A stretch of 64,000 nucleotides of DNA from contig NZ_CP060717.1 of the NCBI RefSeq assembly GCF_014396585.1, positions 434,001 to 498,000 of the forward strand, in the 5' to 3' direction. Within the stretch, counting starts at the first letter, position 1, and each line of letters starts with the position of its first letter. A program made the translations under genes and the position numbers. The notes under the pieces are model-generated. The model was not told the origin of the DNA and ran no database searches. It was given only the letters and a program-made list of their open reading frames with translations. Positions 36,132 through 46,402 of this stretch are shown here, piece after piece. This DNA comes from Sphingomonas rhizophila (lineage in GTDB: Bacteria > Pseudomonadota > Alphaproteobacteria > Sphingomonadales > Sphingomonadaceae).

Positions 36132-38395
36132 ATGCCCAAAAAACCGGCCCCCGGCCTGCCAACGCCGAAACAGATCCTCGACTTCATCGAACAATCCGGC
36201 AGTCCCGCCGGAAAGCGCGAGATCGCCCGCGCCTTCGGGCTGCACGGTCATGAGAAGATCCTGCTCAAGGCGCTGCTCAAGGACATGGCCGACGAAGGCC
36301 TGATCGACAGCGCGCCCGGCCGCGCCTTCCACAAGGCGGGCGGCGTGCCGAAGGTCACGGTGCTTCGGGTCATCTCGGTCGATGACGGCGAGGTATGGGC
36401 GACGCCGGAAAGCTGGCACGCCGACACGCCCGCGCCGCGCCTTCGCGTGATGGAGCGCGGCAAGCGGTCCGCGCTGGCGCTTAACGACCGGATCTTGGCC
36501 CGCACGGAAGAGCGGGGGAAGGGGCACATCGCCCACCCGATGAAGCGGCTCGCCCGGTCGGCGGAACTGATCCTTGGCGTCGTCCGCAAGGAAGGCAGTC
36601 GCCACTATCTATCGCCGGTCGACAAGCGCGAGCGGAGGGAATTGCCGATCGCCGACCTTGGCGAGGCGCAACCCGGCGACCTCGTGCTGGCCGAACCGCA
36701 GGGCCGCCCGCCCAAGACGGTGGCGCGGGTCGATGCCATCCTTGGCGATCCCTTCGCGCCGCGCAGCTTCAGCCTGATCGCCATCCACAAGCACGGCATT
36801 CGCGACACCTTCCCCGAGGAGGCGATCAAGGAGGCCGAACGGGTCGCCAAGCTCGACCTCGGCGAGCGCGAGGACCTCACCCATCTGCCGATTGTCGCCA
36901 TCGATCCGGAGGACGCGCGCGACCATGACGACGCGATCTGGGCGGCGCGGCGCGAGGACGGCGACGGGTGGGACGCGATTGTCGCCATCGCCGACGTCAG
37001 CTTCTACGTCCGCGAGAATTCGGCGCTCGATAAGGAGGCCTCGGCGCGCGGCAACAGCGTCTATTTTCCCGACCGCGTCGTGCCGATGCTGCCCGAGGAA
37101 TTGTCCGCTGACATCTGCTCGCTAAAGGCGGGCAAGGTGCGCGCGGCGATGGCCTGCCATCTTCATGTCGGCAAGGACGGCGCCCCTAAATCATGGCGCT
37201 TCTCACGTGCCAAGATTTGCGTGGCCGCAAACATTGCGTACGAAAATGCACAGGCTGCCATCGACGCGGCCGGAGAGGAAATCGTCGAGGTCGCCTCATC
37301 GCCGTGCTCGATGCCGCCGGTCGAAGGGCCGGTGCCGGCCGAGCTGGTCGAAGGCGCGCTGAAGCCGCTGTGGGAATGCTGGCGGGCGCTGCTCGCCGCC
37401 CGCGAAAAGCGCGAACCGCTGGAGCTCGACCTGCCCGAACGGCGCGTGATGCTCGACGAAAAGGGCCGCATCCTGTCGGTCGCACCGCGCGAGCGGCTCG
37501 ACGCCCACCGGCTGGTCGAGGACTATATGATCGCCGCCAACGTCGCGGCGGCCAAGGCGCTGGAAAAGAAGAAGGCGCCGGTCATGTACCGCGTCCACGA
37601 AGCGCCGGGCCGCGAGAAGCTGGTCGCGCTCAAGGATTACCTTGGCACCTTCGACATCGAGTTCGCGCTGGGCCAGGTGATCAAGCCCGGCACCTTCAAC
37701 CGCATCATCGAACGGCTGGGCGACAGCGATTCCCGGCCGGAGATCATGGAGCAATTGCTGCGCACTCAGATGCAGGCACGCTACGGCCCCGAACCGCTCG
37801 GCCACTTCGGGCTGGCGCTGCCGAGCTACGCCCATTTCACCTCGCCGATCCGCCGCTATGCCGACCTGCTCGTCCATCGTGCGCTGGTGCGAAGCTACAA
37901 GCTCGGCGACGGGCCGCTTAGCGAGGGCCGCGCTAGCGAATTCGAGAAAATCGGCGAGCATCTTTCGATGCTGGAACGGCGCGCGATGGAGGCGGAGCGG
38001 GAAACGATCGATCGCTACGTCGCCGCCTACCTCGCCGACCGTGTCGGGCAGATCATCCCCTGCCGCATCACGGGCGTGCAGCCGTTCGGTTTCTTCGCGA
38101 CGGTCGAAGGGCTGGGCGGCGACGGGCTGGTCCGGCGGCGATCCTCGGCAACGAATATTTCCGCTTCGACGAGGCGGCCCGGGCCCTGATTGGGGATCAG
38201 AGCGGGGAGACCTTTAAGCAGGGCCAGCGACTGGAACTGAAGCTGGTCGAGGCCAATCCGGCGTCGGGTGCGCTGCGCTTCGAATTGCCCCAAGGCAGGT
38301 TCGCCGCCCCGCCGCGCGAACGCCGCGACCGCACCCGCGTCACGCCGCGCCGTGGCCGCCCGACGAATATCCGGCACCAGGGGCGCAAGCGCTAG
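36132..38395 (+). CDS. rnr: Ribonuclease R (frameshifted near 3' end)
   Basis: 3'-5' exoribonuclease. The N-terminal winged helix and cold-shock domains precede the RNB catalytic domain with AIDPEDARDHDDAIWA (metal-binding Asp cluster) and TSPIRRYADLLVHRAL. The C-terminal S1 domain is broken at CC 38132-38133; one added C restores VPAAILGNEYFRFDE and a basic tail ending HQGRKR with a stop at 38393-38395, about 754 residues. GAGGA precedes the ATG. Confidence 0.95.
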
Positions 38396-38450
38396 GAAGC
38401 GCGTTTCACCTGCGTTATAGGCCCGCGTCAGGAAAAACCGGGGGCTTTTC

Positions 38451-39296
38451 ATGCGCTGGCTCAAGCGAATCGGAATTGCGGTGCTCGTCGTCGTCGTGGT
38501 CGGCGTCCGGTTCATCTACATCGCCTCGCATCGAATGCTGAGCCGCAAGGTCACCGGCCACCCTGAAACACTGGCGGCGTCGAACCTGCCACTGGCCGAA
38601 GCCGCACGGCGCGCGCGCACGTTTGGTTGTCTCGACTGCCACGGTGAGGGGCTTCGCGGAAAGAAATTCGTCGAGATTCCGCAGGTGGTGACGATGTACG
38701 CCCCCAACATCACCCGCGTGGCGGCAAGGGCCACTGACGAGCAGCTTGCTCGAGCGATCCGGCAGGGCATTGGCGTCGATGGCCGATCGCTCTTCATCAT
38801 GCCGTCAATTTCGTATCGCAATCTCACCGACCAGGAGACTGGCGACCTCGTCCGCTATATCCGGTCGCTGCCCGTCAGCGGAGCAGATCATCCCCTGCCT
38901 TCTGTCGGTCCGCTTGGACGAATCGGCGTTATCCAGGGCAAGTTCGAGGCGCAGCCCGATGTCATCGCCGCGTCCGCCGACCGCCGCATTCCCGATCTCG
39001 GCCCGGCCACCGCCGCCGGGCGGCACTTGGTCGAAACGCACTGCAGCGACTGCCATGGCGTCACGCTAGAGGGAGGCGAAGCAGAACCTGGCCTGATGGC
39101 GCCCGACCTCTCGATCGCGGGCGCGTATAACGATCCGGCGTTCTTGCGCCTGCTGCGGGCCGGCGTTCCCGCCGATGGCCGGCAAATGAAGCTGATGGAC
39201 AAGGTCTCCAAGAGCGCCTTCTCTCATCTCACCAACGCGGAAATCGCCGCGATCCACGCTTATTTGAAGGCCCGGGCCAATGTGGTGGCAGATTGA
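38451..39296 (+). CDS. Dihaem c-type cytochrome
   Basis: A 281-residue protein anchored by an N-terminal helix (residues 7-25), with two cytochrome c domains, each with a CxxCH site: C60-LDC-H64 and C198-SDC-H202. The overall layout resembles the cytochrome subunit of membrane dehydrogenases (electron transfer from a periplasmic alcohol or sugar dehydrogenase to the respiratory chain), but no such partner is next to it. Composition is somewhat A/T-richer than its neighbours. Confidence 0.9.
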   Translation: MRWLKRIGIAVLVVVVVGVRFIYIASHRMLSRKVTGHPETLAASNLPLAEAARRARTFGCLDCHGEGLRGKKFVEIPQVVTMYAPNITRVAARATDEQLARAIRQGIGVDGRSLFIMPSISYRNLTDQETGDLVRYIRSLPVSGADHPLPSVGPLGRIGVIQGKFEAQPDVIAASADRRIPDLGPATAAGRHLVETHCSDCHGVTLEGGEAEPGLMAPDLSIAGAYNDPAFLRLLRAGVPADGRQMKLMDKVSKSAFSHLTNAEIAAIHAYLKARANVVAD

Positions 39297-39330
39297 CGCA
39301 ACCTTGTGCGCCTCGGCTCATTGAGGGGGC

Positions 39331-39930
39331 ATGGAAAACCACAGCATCGCCATCATCGTCGGCTCGCTTCGCGACGGCAGCATCAACCGCAAGGTCGCCC
39401 GCTCCATGTGCGCGCTTCACGACCGCCTGGATTGCACGATCGTCGAGATCGGCGATCTGCCGCTTTACAATCCGGACATCGACGGCGATTCGCCGCCCGA
39501 AGCCTATACCCGCTTTCGCGACGCGATCCGCTCGGCGGAAGGCGTGCTGTTCGTAACCCCCGAATATAATCGCTCGGTACCCGGGGCGCTCAAGAACGCG
39601 ATCGACGTCGGCTCACGCCCTTACGGCAAGAGCGTGTTCGCCAAGAAGCCGGCGGCCATCGTCACCGTGTCGCCCGGCGCGCTCGGCGGGTTCGGCGCCA
39701 ACCATCACCTTCGCCAGTCGGCGGTATTCCTCGACATGCCGGTGATGCAGCAGCCCGAAGCCTACCTCGGCCATGTCAGCGACGACGCGTTCGGTAAGGA
39801 CGGGCTGCTCAAGGACGGCGACCTCAAGAATCTGGTCGAAAAGCTGTCGGCGGCGTTCGCGGACTGGATCGACCTGATCAAGGCGGGTCGCGAGAAGCTG
39901 CTCGGCGATAGCGCAGGGTCGAACGGCTAA
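39331..39930 (+). CDS. NADPH-dependent FMN reductase family protein
   Basis: A 199-residue flavodoxin-like reductase. The FMN phosphate loop GSLRDGSINRK is at residues 12-22, and PEYNRSVPGALKNAID near 80 contacts the isoalloxazine ring. Such enzymes reduce flavins, quinones or chromate with NAD(P)H. 34 bases separate it from the cytochrome gene. Confidence 0.9.
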   Translation: MENHSIAIIVGSLRDGSINRKVARSMCALHDRLDCTIVEIGDLPLYNPDIDGDSPPEAYTRFRDAIRSAEGVLFVTPEYNRSVPGALKNAIDVGSRPYGKSVFAKKPAAIVTVSPGALGGFGANHHLRQSAVFLDMPVMQQPEAYLGHVSDDAFGKDGLLKDGDLKNLVEKLSAAFADWIDLIKAGREKLLGDSAGSNG

Positions 39931-39992
39931 GTCATCGACACGACTCAATCGTCGGTCTAGCCTGCTCGCAGTGATCGCGAGGGAGGCAGACG

Positions 39993-40169
39993 ATGGCCCA
40001 CAAGTTCGTCATCAAGAAATCGTCGAACGGCGAGTATGTCGCCAGCTTCGAATATAATGGCGAGAAAGTGTTCTGGACCGAGACCTACAAGTCGAAATCC
40101 AGCGCGCAGAATGCCATCGATTCGATCAAGAAGAACGGCCCGATGGCCGAAGTCCACGACGCCACCTGA
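39993..40169 (+). CDS. Small YegP/DUF1508 family protein
   Basis: A 58-residue basic protein (MAHKFVIKKSSNGEYVASFE start). The pattern of a strand, G-Y/F, strand, NG, Y-x-S-K, A-x-x-x-I, S-I matches the DUF1508 (YegP) single-repeat fold; E. coli YegP has two such repeats. GGGAGG lies a few bases upstream of the ATG. Its function is unknown; the family has been suggested to be stress-related. Confidence 0.85.
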   Translation: MAHKFVIKKSSNGEYVASFEYNGEKVFWTETYKSKSSAQNAIDSIKKNGPMAEVHDAT

Positions 40170-40180
40170 GCGCCCGAGCA

Positions 40181-40195
40181 CAAGGCAAAGCCTTG
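40181..40195. terminator. Short hairpin after the YegP-like gene
   Basis: A perfect 6-bp stem CAAGGC/GCCTTG with an AAA loop starts 12 bases after the stop. There is no T run, so termination is uncertain. Confidence 0.35.
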
Positions 40196-40282
40196 CGTCG
40201 AAGAGAGCGCGAAGGCCGGCCGGCAGGTCGCGCCAGCGAACCTGATCGACGTCACGGATTCACGCCCGTGACGCCCCGCGTC

Positions 40283-40836
40283 CTACAACTTCGGCAGCGT
40301 CACGCCCTTCTGGCCCATGTATTTCCCGGCGCGATCCTTGTAGCTGGTCTCGCACCGCTCGTTCCCCTTCAGGAACAGGAACTGGCACCCGCCCTCGTTG
40401 GCGTAGATCTTGGCCGGCAGCGGGGTCGTGTTGGAAAATTCCAGCGTGACATGGCCTTCCCAGCCCGGCTCCAGCGGGGTCACGTTGACGATGATCCCGC
40501 ACCGGGCGTAGGTCGACTTGCCCAGGCAGATGACGAGAACGTCTTCGGGCACCCGGAAATATTCCACCGTCCGCGCCAGCGCGAAGCTGTTGGGAGGGAT
40601 GATGCAGACGTCGGTCTGCCGGTCGACGAAGCTGTTGGCGGCGAAATCCTTGGGTCGACCACCGCGCTGTCGACATTGGTGAAGATCTTGAATTCGTCGG
40701 CGACCCGCGCGTCGTAGCCGTAGGACGACAGGCCATAGCTGATGCAGCCGTCGCGCCGCTGCGCCTCGACGAACGGCTCGATCATGCCGTTGGTGGTGGC
40801 CTGCTCGCGAATCCAGCGGTCGGAAAGAATGCTCAT
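40283..40836 (-). CDS. dcd: dCTP deaminase (frameshifted)
   Basis: Deaminates dCTP to dUTP for dTMP synthesis. About 184 residues after correction: [13 protein letters not shown] start (ATG at 40834-40836), [10 protein letters not shown], the active-site block [24 protein letters not shown] with the catalytic Glu, and [10 protein letters not shown] at the end. The frame breaks in a G3 run at 40652-40654 (C3 on the coding strand); one added base restores [10 protein letters not shown]. Divergent from dnaB across 118 bases. Confidence 0.95.
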
Positions 40837-40954
40837 GGGACAACCGCTAGCCGCCCCATGGGCAGGCGCGCAACGCCCCTGCTTATCCACAGCCTCACCC
40901 ACGGAAAAATGGCCGGGGGAATCGCGAAGGCGCATTTTCGTGTAGGGTCCGCGC

Positions 40955-42448
40955 ATGGCCGAGATCATCCGAATCAACGAGGGCGCGGAAGCGCCGGCGA
41001 GCACTACACTGCCCCAGAATGTCGAGGCGGAGGCCGCGCTGCTGGGCGCGCTGATGATCGACAACCGGCTGGTCGAGGACGTCCAGATCCGGTTGAAGCC
41101 GCACCATTTCTTCGAACCGCTGCACGGCCGCATCTACGAGGCGATCCTGCGCCTGACGGACCGCAACATGGTCGCCAACCCGGTCACGCTGAAGCCGCTG
41201 TTCGAGGCCGATGAACCGATGAAGGAAGTCGGCGGGCCGGCCTATCTCGCCAAGCTGACCGGCTCCAGCGCCGCGGTGATCGGCGCCCGCGATTTCGCGT
41301 CTCAAATCTACGACCTGGCGCTGCTTCGCGCGCTGGTCACGGTCGGCCGCGATCTCGTCGAAAACGCGCTCGACACGTCGGAGGACGTTGCCCCGCTGCA
41401 GCAGATTGAGCGGGCCGAGGGCGAGCTTTACCGCGTCGCCGAAGAGGGCGGCAACGAGGGCAAGGTCAAGAGTTTCGGCGAGGCGTCGATCCTCGCCGTC
41501 CGCCAGGCCGAAAAGGCGCTCAACAGCGGCGGCCACCTGAGTGGCGTCACCACCGGTCTCAACGGGGTCAACACCAAGGTCGGCGGCCTGCACAAGAGCG
41601 ACCTTGTCATCCTCGCCGGCCGTCCCGGTATGGGCAAGACCTCGCTGGCGACCAACATGGCGTTCGCCGCCGCGCAGCGTTGGGTGCGCGACCAGGAAGA
41701 CGGAATCGAACTGGCCAAGTCGGCCGGCGCGCCGGTCGCCTTTTTCAGCCTGGAAATGTCGGCCGACCAGCTCGCCACGCGTATCCTCGCCGAACAGTCG
41801 GGAATCAGCTCCGAGAACCTGCGCATGGGCAAGATTTCGAAGCAGGAATTCGCCAACCTCGCCCGCGCCTCGGGCGAGCTGTCGAACCTGCCGCTCTACA
41901 TTGATGATACCCCCGGCCTGACCATCGCGTCGCTTCGCGCCCGCGCTCGCCGGCTGAAGCGGCAGAAGAACATCGGCATGATCGTCGTCGACTACCTGCA
42001 GCTGCTTCAGGGGTCGGGCAAGGGCAGCGCCGGCGACAACCGCGTCCAGGAAATCTCGGAAATCAGCCGCGGCCTGAAACAGCTCGCCAAGGAACTCGAC
42101 GTTCCGGTGCTGGCGCTGTCGCAGCTCAGCCGCGCGGTCGAACAGCGCGAGGACAAGAAGCCGCAGCTGTCCGACCTTCGCGAATCCGGCTCGATCGAAC
42201 AGGACGCCGACATGGTCTGGTTCGTCTTCCGCCCCGACTATTACGTCGCCGCCAAGCAGCCGCAGGAAGACCATCCGGACTTCGCGGCGTGGCAGGAAGA
42301 GATGGCCCGCGTCTACGGTACCGCCGAACTGATCGTCGCCAAGCAGCGCCACGGCGCCACCGGCAAGGTCCGCATGCGGTTCGACAGCCGCATCACCAAG
42401 TTCAGCGACCCGATCGACGAAGGCTATATGCCGGAGCTTCGGGGGTAG
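40955..42448 (+). CDS. dnaB: Replicative DNA helicase DnaB
   Basis: Hexameric helicase that unwinds DNA at the fork. The 497-residue product has the N-terminal helical domain ([17 protein letters not shown]), Walker A GRPGMGKT near residue 222, the SLEMS motif, Walker [13 protein letters not shown], and [15 protein letters not shown]. There is no intein. The ATG at 40955 fits. Confidence 0.97.
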   Translation: MAEIIRINEGAEAPASTTLPQNVEAEAALLGALMIDNRLVEDVQIRLKPHHFFEPLHGRIYEAILRLTDRNMVANPVTLKPLFEADEPMKEVGGPAYLAKLTGSSAAVIGARDFASQIYDLALLRALVTVGRDLVENALDTSEDVAPLQQIERAEGELYRVAEEGGNEGKVKSFGEASILAVRQAEKALNSGGHLSGVTTGLNGVNTKVGGLHKSDLVILAGRPGMGKTSLATNMAFAAAQRWVRDQEDGIELAKSAGAPVAFFSLEMSADQLATRILAEQSGISSENLRMGKISKQEFANLARASGELSNLPLYIDDTPGLTIASLRARARRLKRQKNIGMIVVDYLQLLQGSGKGSAGDNRVQEISEISRGLKQLAKELDVPVLALSQLSRAVEQREDKKPQLSDLRESGSIEQDADMVWFVFRPDYYVAAKQPQEDHPDFAAWQEEMARVYGTAELIVAKQRHGATGKVRMRFDSRITKFSDPIDEGYMPELRG

Positions 42449-42488
42449 TTGCGGGGAAACGGCGGGTCAGGGGGGGACGGATTCCTAG

Positions 42489-42887
42489 ATGTCATTGCCG
42501 CTCCTTCTCGCACTGGCCCTCGTCCCCTCCGATCTTCCCTCGGGAACCGGCCTCGAAGGTCACTGGCGCAACCCCAGCGAGACCGTGGTGATCGTCATAG
42601 GCCCTTGCGGAACGGAGCTTTGCGGCCGGGTTCAGTGGGCTTCCGAAAAGGCGACCGTCGACGCGCGAAAGGGAGGGACCGACCCGCTGGTCGGCGCGAC
42701 CCTACTCAGCCGGATCGTCGCTCGTGGTCCCAATCGCTGGGATGCGCGACTGTTCGTGCCGGACCTCAACAGGACGTCCAAGGCCCAACTCCGCGTCGCT
42801 CCGTCGGGAACGCTGAAGGTTACCGGTTGCGCGGTGGGCCGCATGATCTGCAAATCGCAAATCTGGACCCGCACCGAACCCAGGTAG
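42489..42887 (+). CDS. Exported DUF2147 family protein
   Basis: A 132-residue protein with a short N-terminal signal (MSLPLLLALALVPSDL) and the DUF2147 pattern: GHWRNPSETVVIVIGPCG, then a Cys pair and a C-terminal GCAVGRMICKSQIWTR. Four cysteines may form disulfides in the periplasm. Function unknown. 41 bases after dnaB. Confidence 0.8.
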   Translation: MSLPLLLALALVPSDLPSGTGLEGHWRNPSETVVIVIGPCGTELCGRVQWASEKATVDARKGGTDPLVGATLLSRIVARGPNRWDARLFVPDLNRTSKAQLRVAPSGTLKVTGCAVGRMICKSQIWTRTEPR

Positions 42888-42915
42888 TTCGAAAATCCCG
42901 CCAGGGATGACGGGC

Positions 42916-43428
42916 TCAGTTCATCGGCGGGATATTGCTTCCATAACCCCAATCGTGATGCTGGTCCTCGGCCTCGCGGACGGTTCCGTCCGGATCGAGC
43001 TTGAGCAGCGTCGAATGGCCGTAGCCCTTGGAGTAATCGAGAAGCCGGATTTCCTCGGGAACGGCGACCATCACCGCAGAGTGGCGGTCGTCGGGTTCAT
43101 CCAGCTTCTTGAGCGCGGGCCGCTTGTCGAACAGCAGCTCGAGGGCGCGCTTCCGCTCCGCCGGGTCTTCGACGACACTCGCACGGGCCTTGATGGCCAG
43201 CGCACGAATGCTCGACGGATCGATCACGTCGCGCCCGATGGCCATCGAGACGCGGTCGTCGCGTTCGATGTCGATCAGCTTCTGGCTGCCGCGGGCGATC
43301 ACGAAGTAAATGCGGGCCCGGTCGTTCGCGATCCCCACCGTCGTGCAGTGCGGCCACCCGTCTGGATCGACGGTCGCCATCGCCGCCAGCCGGTTGTTGC
43401 GCAAGATTTCGAGAACTTGTTCGATCAT
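42916..43428 (-). CDS. Pyridoxamine 5'-phosphate oxidase-like flavoprotein
   Basis: A 170-residue split-barrel protein of the PNPOx-like family. LAAMATVDPDGWPHCTTVG is the usual opening strand pair, and ARIYFVIARGSQKLIDIERDDRVSM follows the FMN-binding pattern. It might bind FMN, F420 or haem; the substrate is unknown. It is convergent with the DUF2147 gene. Confidence 0.85.
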   Translation of the reverse strand: MIEQVLEILRNNRLAAMATVDPDGWPHCTTVGIANDRARIYFVIARGSQKLIDIERDDRVSMAIGRDVIDPSSIRALAIKARASVVEDPAERKRALELLFDKRPALKKLDEPDDRHSAVMVAVPEEIRLLDYSKGYGHSTLLKLDPDGTVREAEDQHHDWGYGSNIPPMN

Positions 43429-43502
43429 CGCCGCTCACCCCTTCAGGCACGGGCCCATGATGGAGTGTTGCGAGCCGCGCGACAAGGCGACAAAGGCCGG
43501 CC

Positions 43503-44933
43503 CTATTCGTCCTCCGGAACATAGGCAGGACGAAGCCCCTCGGTGATCACCGCGCGAACCATTTCCGCCTCGACGCTGGTGACCGGATAGGCGCAATAGT
43601 CGGCGGCGTAGTAGGCGCTGGGGCGGTGGTTGCCGCTGGCGCCGATGCCGCCGAACGGTGCGTTGGACGGGGCGCCGTTGGTCGGCTTGTTCCAGTTGAT
43701 GACGCCGGCCCGGCCGCTCGCCCAATATTTGTCGTAAAGCGCCGGGTCCTTGCACAGCAGGCTGGCGGCGAGGCCGAAGCGCGTGCGGTTGGCCTCGTCG
43801 ATCGCGGCGTCGAAATCGGGAACGCGGATCATCTGCAGGACGGGTCCGAACAATTCCTCGTCCGGGCGTTCCTTGGCCTCGGTCATGTCGATGAGCGCCG
43901 GGGACAGGAACGGCTTGTCCTCACTGTGGCGCTCCAGCCGGCGGATCGGCTGGCCGCCCTTCATCATCAGCGCCAGATACTGTTCCTGCAGGTGGTCGGC
44001 GGCGCCATTGTCGATCAGCGGTCCCATGAACGGCGCCGGGTCGGCGTGGGGATGGTCGATGATGATGCGATCCATCAGCTTGACGATCTCGCCGACCAGC
44101 GGCTCGTGCTGGCCGTCCTCGACGATCAGGCGGCGGGCCGCGGTGCAGCGCTGCCCGGCCGACAGGAAGGCGGACTGGACGACGATCGCCGCCGCCGCCT
44201 GAAGGTCGCCGGGGTTCCACACCACGATCGGGTTGTTGCCGCCCAGTTCCAGCGCCAGGATCTTGCCCGGCGTTTCCGCGAACTGGCGGTGGAGCGACTG
44301 GCCGGCGCGGGCCGACCCGGTGAACAGCAGGCCGTCGATGCCGGGCTCTGCGGCAAGCTCCTTGCCTTCCTTCGGGCCGCCGATCAGCAGGCGGACGACG
44401 CCCTCGGGAATACCCGCCTCGTGAAGGCACTCGACCAGCATCGCGCCGGTCGCGGGGGTCTTCTCCGACGGCTTGAACACCACCGCGTTGCCGGCGATCA
44501 GCGCGGGCAGGATATGGCCGTTGGGCAGGTGCGCCGGGAAATTGTAGGGGCCGAGCACCGCCAGCACGCCGTGCGGCTTGTGGCGGACGGTGACCTTGTT
44601 GCCGATCGCCGCTTCCAGCCGGCGCATCGGCGTGCGCTCGCCATAGGCGGCGATCGAGATTTCGACCTTGTTGATGACCGAGGTGACCTCGGTTTTCGCT
44701 TCCCACAACGGCTTGCCGGTTTCGCGGGCGATGAGGTCCGCGAACGCGCCCTCGCGGCTGCGCACGACATTGGCGAAGCGGCGGATCGCCTCCATTCGAT
44801 AGGCAACGCTGTGCGCGGCCCACGCCGGCCACGCCTCGCGGGCGGCGGCAACCTCGGCGGCGGCATCACCGACCGCGCCGCGCCAGACTTCGGCGCCCGT
44901 CGCGGGTTCGGTCGAAACGATGACGTCGCTCAT
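43503..44933 (-). CDS. astD: N-succinylglutamate 5-semialdehyde dehydrogenase
   Basis: NAD-dependent aldehyde dehydrogenase of the arginine succinyltransferase (AST) pathway. The 476-residue product has GPYNFPAHLPNGHILPALIAG, the catalytic Glu in LELGGNNP, the catalytic Cys in SAGQRCTAARRLIV, and EELFGPVLQMIRV. AstD fits better than other ALDHs because of the NHRPSAYYAADYCAYPV C-terminal block. No other ast gene is in the window, so another role as a general aldehyde dehydrogenase is possible. The ATG at 44933 is preferred. Confidence 0.88.
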   Translation of the reverse strand: MSDVIVSTEPATGAEVWRGAVGDAAAEVAAAREAWPAWAAHSVAYRMEAIRRFANVVRSREGAFADLIARETGKPLWEAKTEVTSVINKVEISIAAYGERTPMRRLEAAIGNKVTVRHKPHGVLAVLGPYNFPAHLPNGHILPALIAGNAVVFKPSEKTPATGAMLVECLHEAGIPEGVVRLLIGGPKEGKELAAEPGIDGLLFTGSARAGQSLHRQFAETPGKILALELGGNNPIVVWNPGDLQAAAAIVVQSAFLSAGQRCTAARRLIVEDGQHEPLVGEIVKLMDRIIIDHPHADPAPFMGPLIDNGAADHLQEQYLALMMKGGQPIRRLERHSEDKPFLSPALIDMTEAKERPDEELFGPVLQMIRVPDFDAAIDEANRTRFGLAASLLCKDPALYDKYWASGRAGVINWNKPTNGAPSNAPFGGIGASGNHRPSAYYAADYCAYPVTSVEAEMVRAVITEGLRPAYVPEDE

Positions 44934-44985
44934 GGGGTCTCCGGGCACAAGGGAGCCGCGGCGTTCCCATGCTGCCGCGCCCCGG

Positions 44986-46363
44986 TCAACCCTGCCGCTC
45001 CAGCATGGCGCTTCCCATCCGGCGGATCGCGGCGATCTTGGAGTCGAACGGTCCCCAATCGTCGCGCTCGGCGATGGCGGACCAGATCGCCTCGACCTCG
45101 TCGATCAGCATCGAGCAGGGCGCTTCATCGCTCCAGTAGGCGTGGGCGAGGGGACGGCGCGCCCTTCGACGGCCGTCCGCAGGTCGTCGAAGGCCGCGTC
45201 GGCGTAGTCCTCGCCGGCTGGCGTCCGTCCGCCCTGCCAGTCGAAGAAGAAGCGGTCGATGCCGACCCGCTGGCTGCGCAGTCCCTTGAGCATCGCCGAC
45301 ACCAATGCGCGGTCGGCGGCCTCGTCAGTCGCGCCGATGCCGATCCGGTCGAGCAGCCGCCCGATCAGCGCCGCCTCGAACCGCGCCGGCCATTCGCCGA
45401 GAATTTCCGACAGGGCGGGGCGGGGCTTAGTCGGGCGAGGCAGCCGGCGAGTTGCGCGACGTCCCAGTGGATCGCCTCGGGCTGCCGGCCGAAGGCATAG
45501 AGCCCGGCATGGTCGAAGTAAGCGGCGGTGAACCCTTCGTCCCACGTCGGCGCGAACCTCCACGGGCCGTAATCGAAGCTTTCGCCGGTGATGTTGATGT
45601 TGTCGCTGTTAAGCACGCCGTGGACGAAGCCCGCGGCGACGTAGGAAGCGGCGAGGGTCGCGGTTTGCTTTGCGACCAGGTCGAACAGGCGAAGGGCGTT
45701 TCCGGCCTCGTCGCCGCCCGGCGTTTCGTCGAACAGCTGGGCGAGGGCGTAGCGGACCAGCGTCGCCATGCTGGCGTCGTCCTCAAAGAAGGCGAGCCGC
45801 TGGAACGTGCCGATGCGCACGTGCGAATGGCTCAGCCGGGTCAGCACTGCCGAGCGAGTGGGGGAAGGCTCGTCGTTGCGCTCCAGCGCTTCGCCGGTCT
45901 CGAACAGCGCGAAGCTCTTCGACGTATTGACGCCCAGCGCCTCCAGCATCTCGGTAGCCAACACTTCGCGGACCCCGCCCTTCAGCGTCAGCCGCCCGTC
46001 GCCGAAGCGGCTGTAGGGGGTCTGTCCGCTGCCCTTGGTGCCGAAGTCGAGCAGTCGCCCGCGATCATCGCGCCACTGCGCGAACAGGAAGCCGCGCCCG
46101 TCGCCGATGTCCGGGTTGTAGTGGCGAAACTGGTGCCCGTGATAGCGCAGCGCAAGCGGCTGCGGCAGGCTGCCGGGCAGGGGCTCGAACCGTGCGAAAT
46201 GCGCCGCCCAGTCGATGTCGCCAAGTCCCATCCGGTCCGCCCAGCGGCGATTCAGGAACCGCGGGATGTGGGCCGGGAAGCGCGCCGGCTCGACGGGATC
46301 GTAGAACGCATCGCCAAGTTCCAGGATCGATTGTGCCGGCTGACAGGATTGCGCGGGTGGCAT
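44986..46363 (-). CDS. selO: Protein adenylyltransferase SelO (two frameshifts)
   Basis: Pseudokinase-fold enzyme that AMPylates proteins. About 459 residues after correcting two deletions, in G4 runs at 45422-45425 and 45150-45153 (C4 on the coding strand). N-terminal RYHGHQFRHYNPDIGDGRGFLFAQ, GTKGSGQTPYSRFGDGRLTLKGGVREVLATE, and GVLNSDNINITGESFDYGPW (metal and ATP sites) are intact; the corrected C-terminus reads HAYWSDEAPCSMLIDEV. The usual C-terminal CxxC redox pair is not seen. The ATG at 46363 is chosen; longer frames exist. Confidence 0.9.
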
Positions 46364-46402
46364 TTGCCCGCGATAGGGGTGTGGGCGATCAAGGGGAAGC
46401 GA

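Noticed and set aside
40222..40275. Inverted repeats between the YegP-like gene and dcd as a possible small RNA
   Set aside because: The GC-rich stems are short, lack a T run, and are expected by chance at this base composition.
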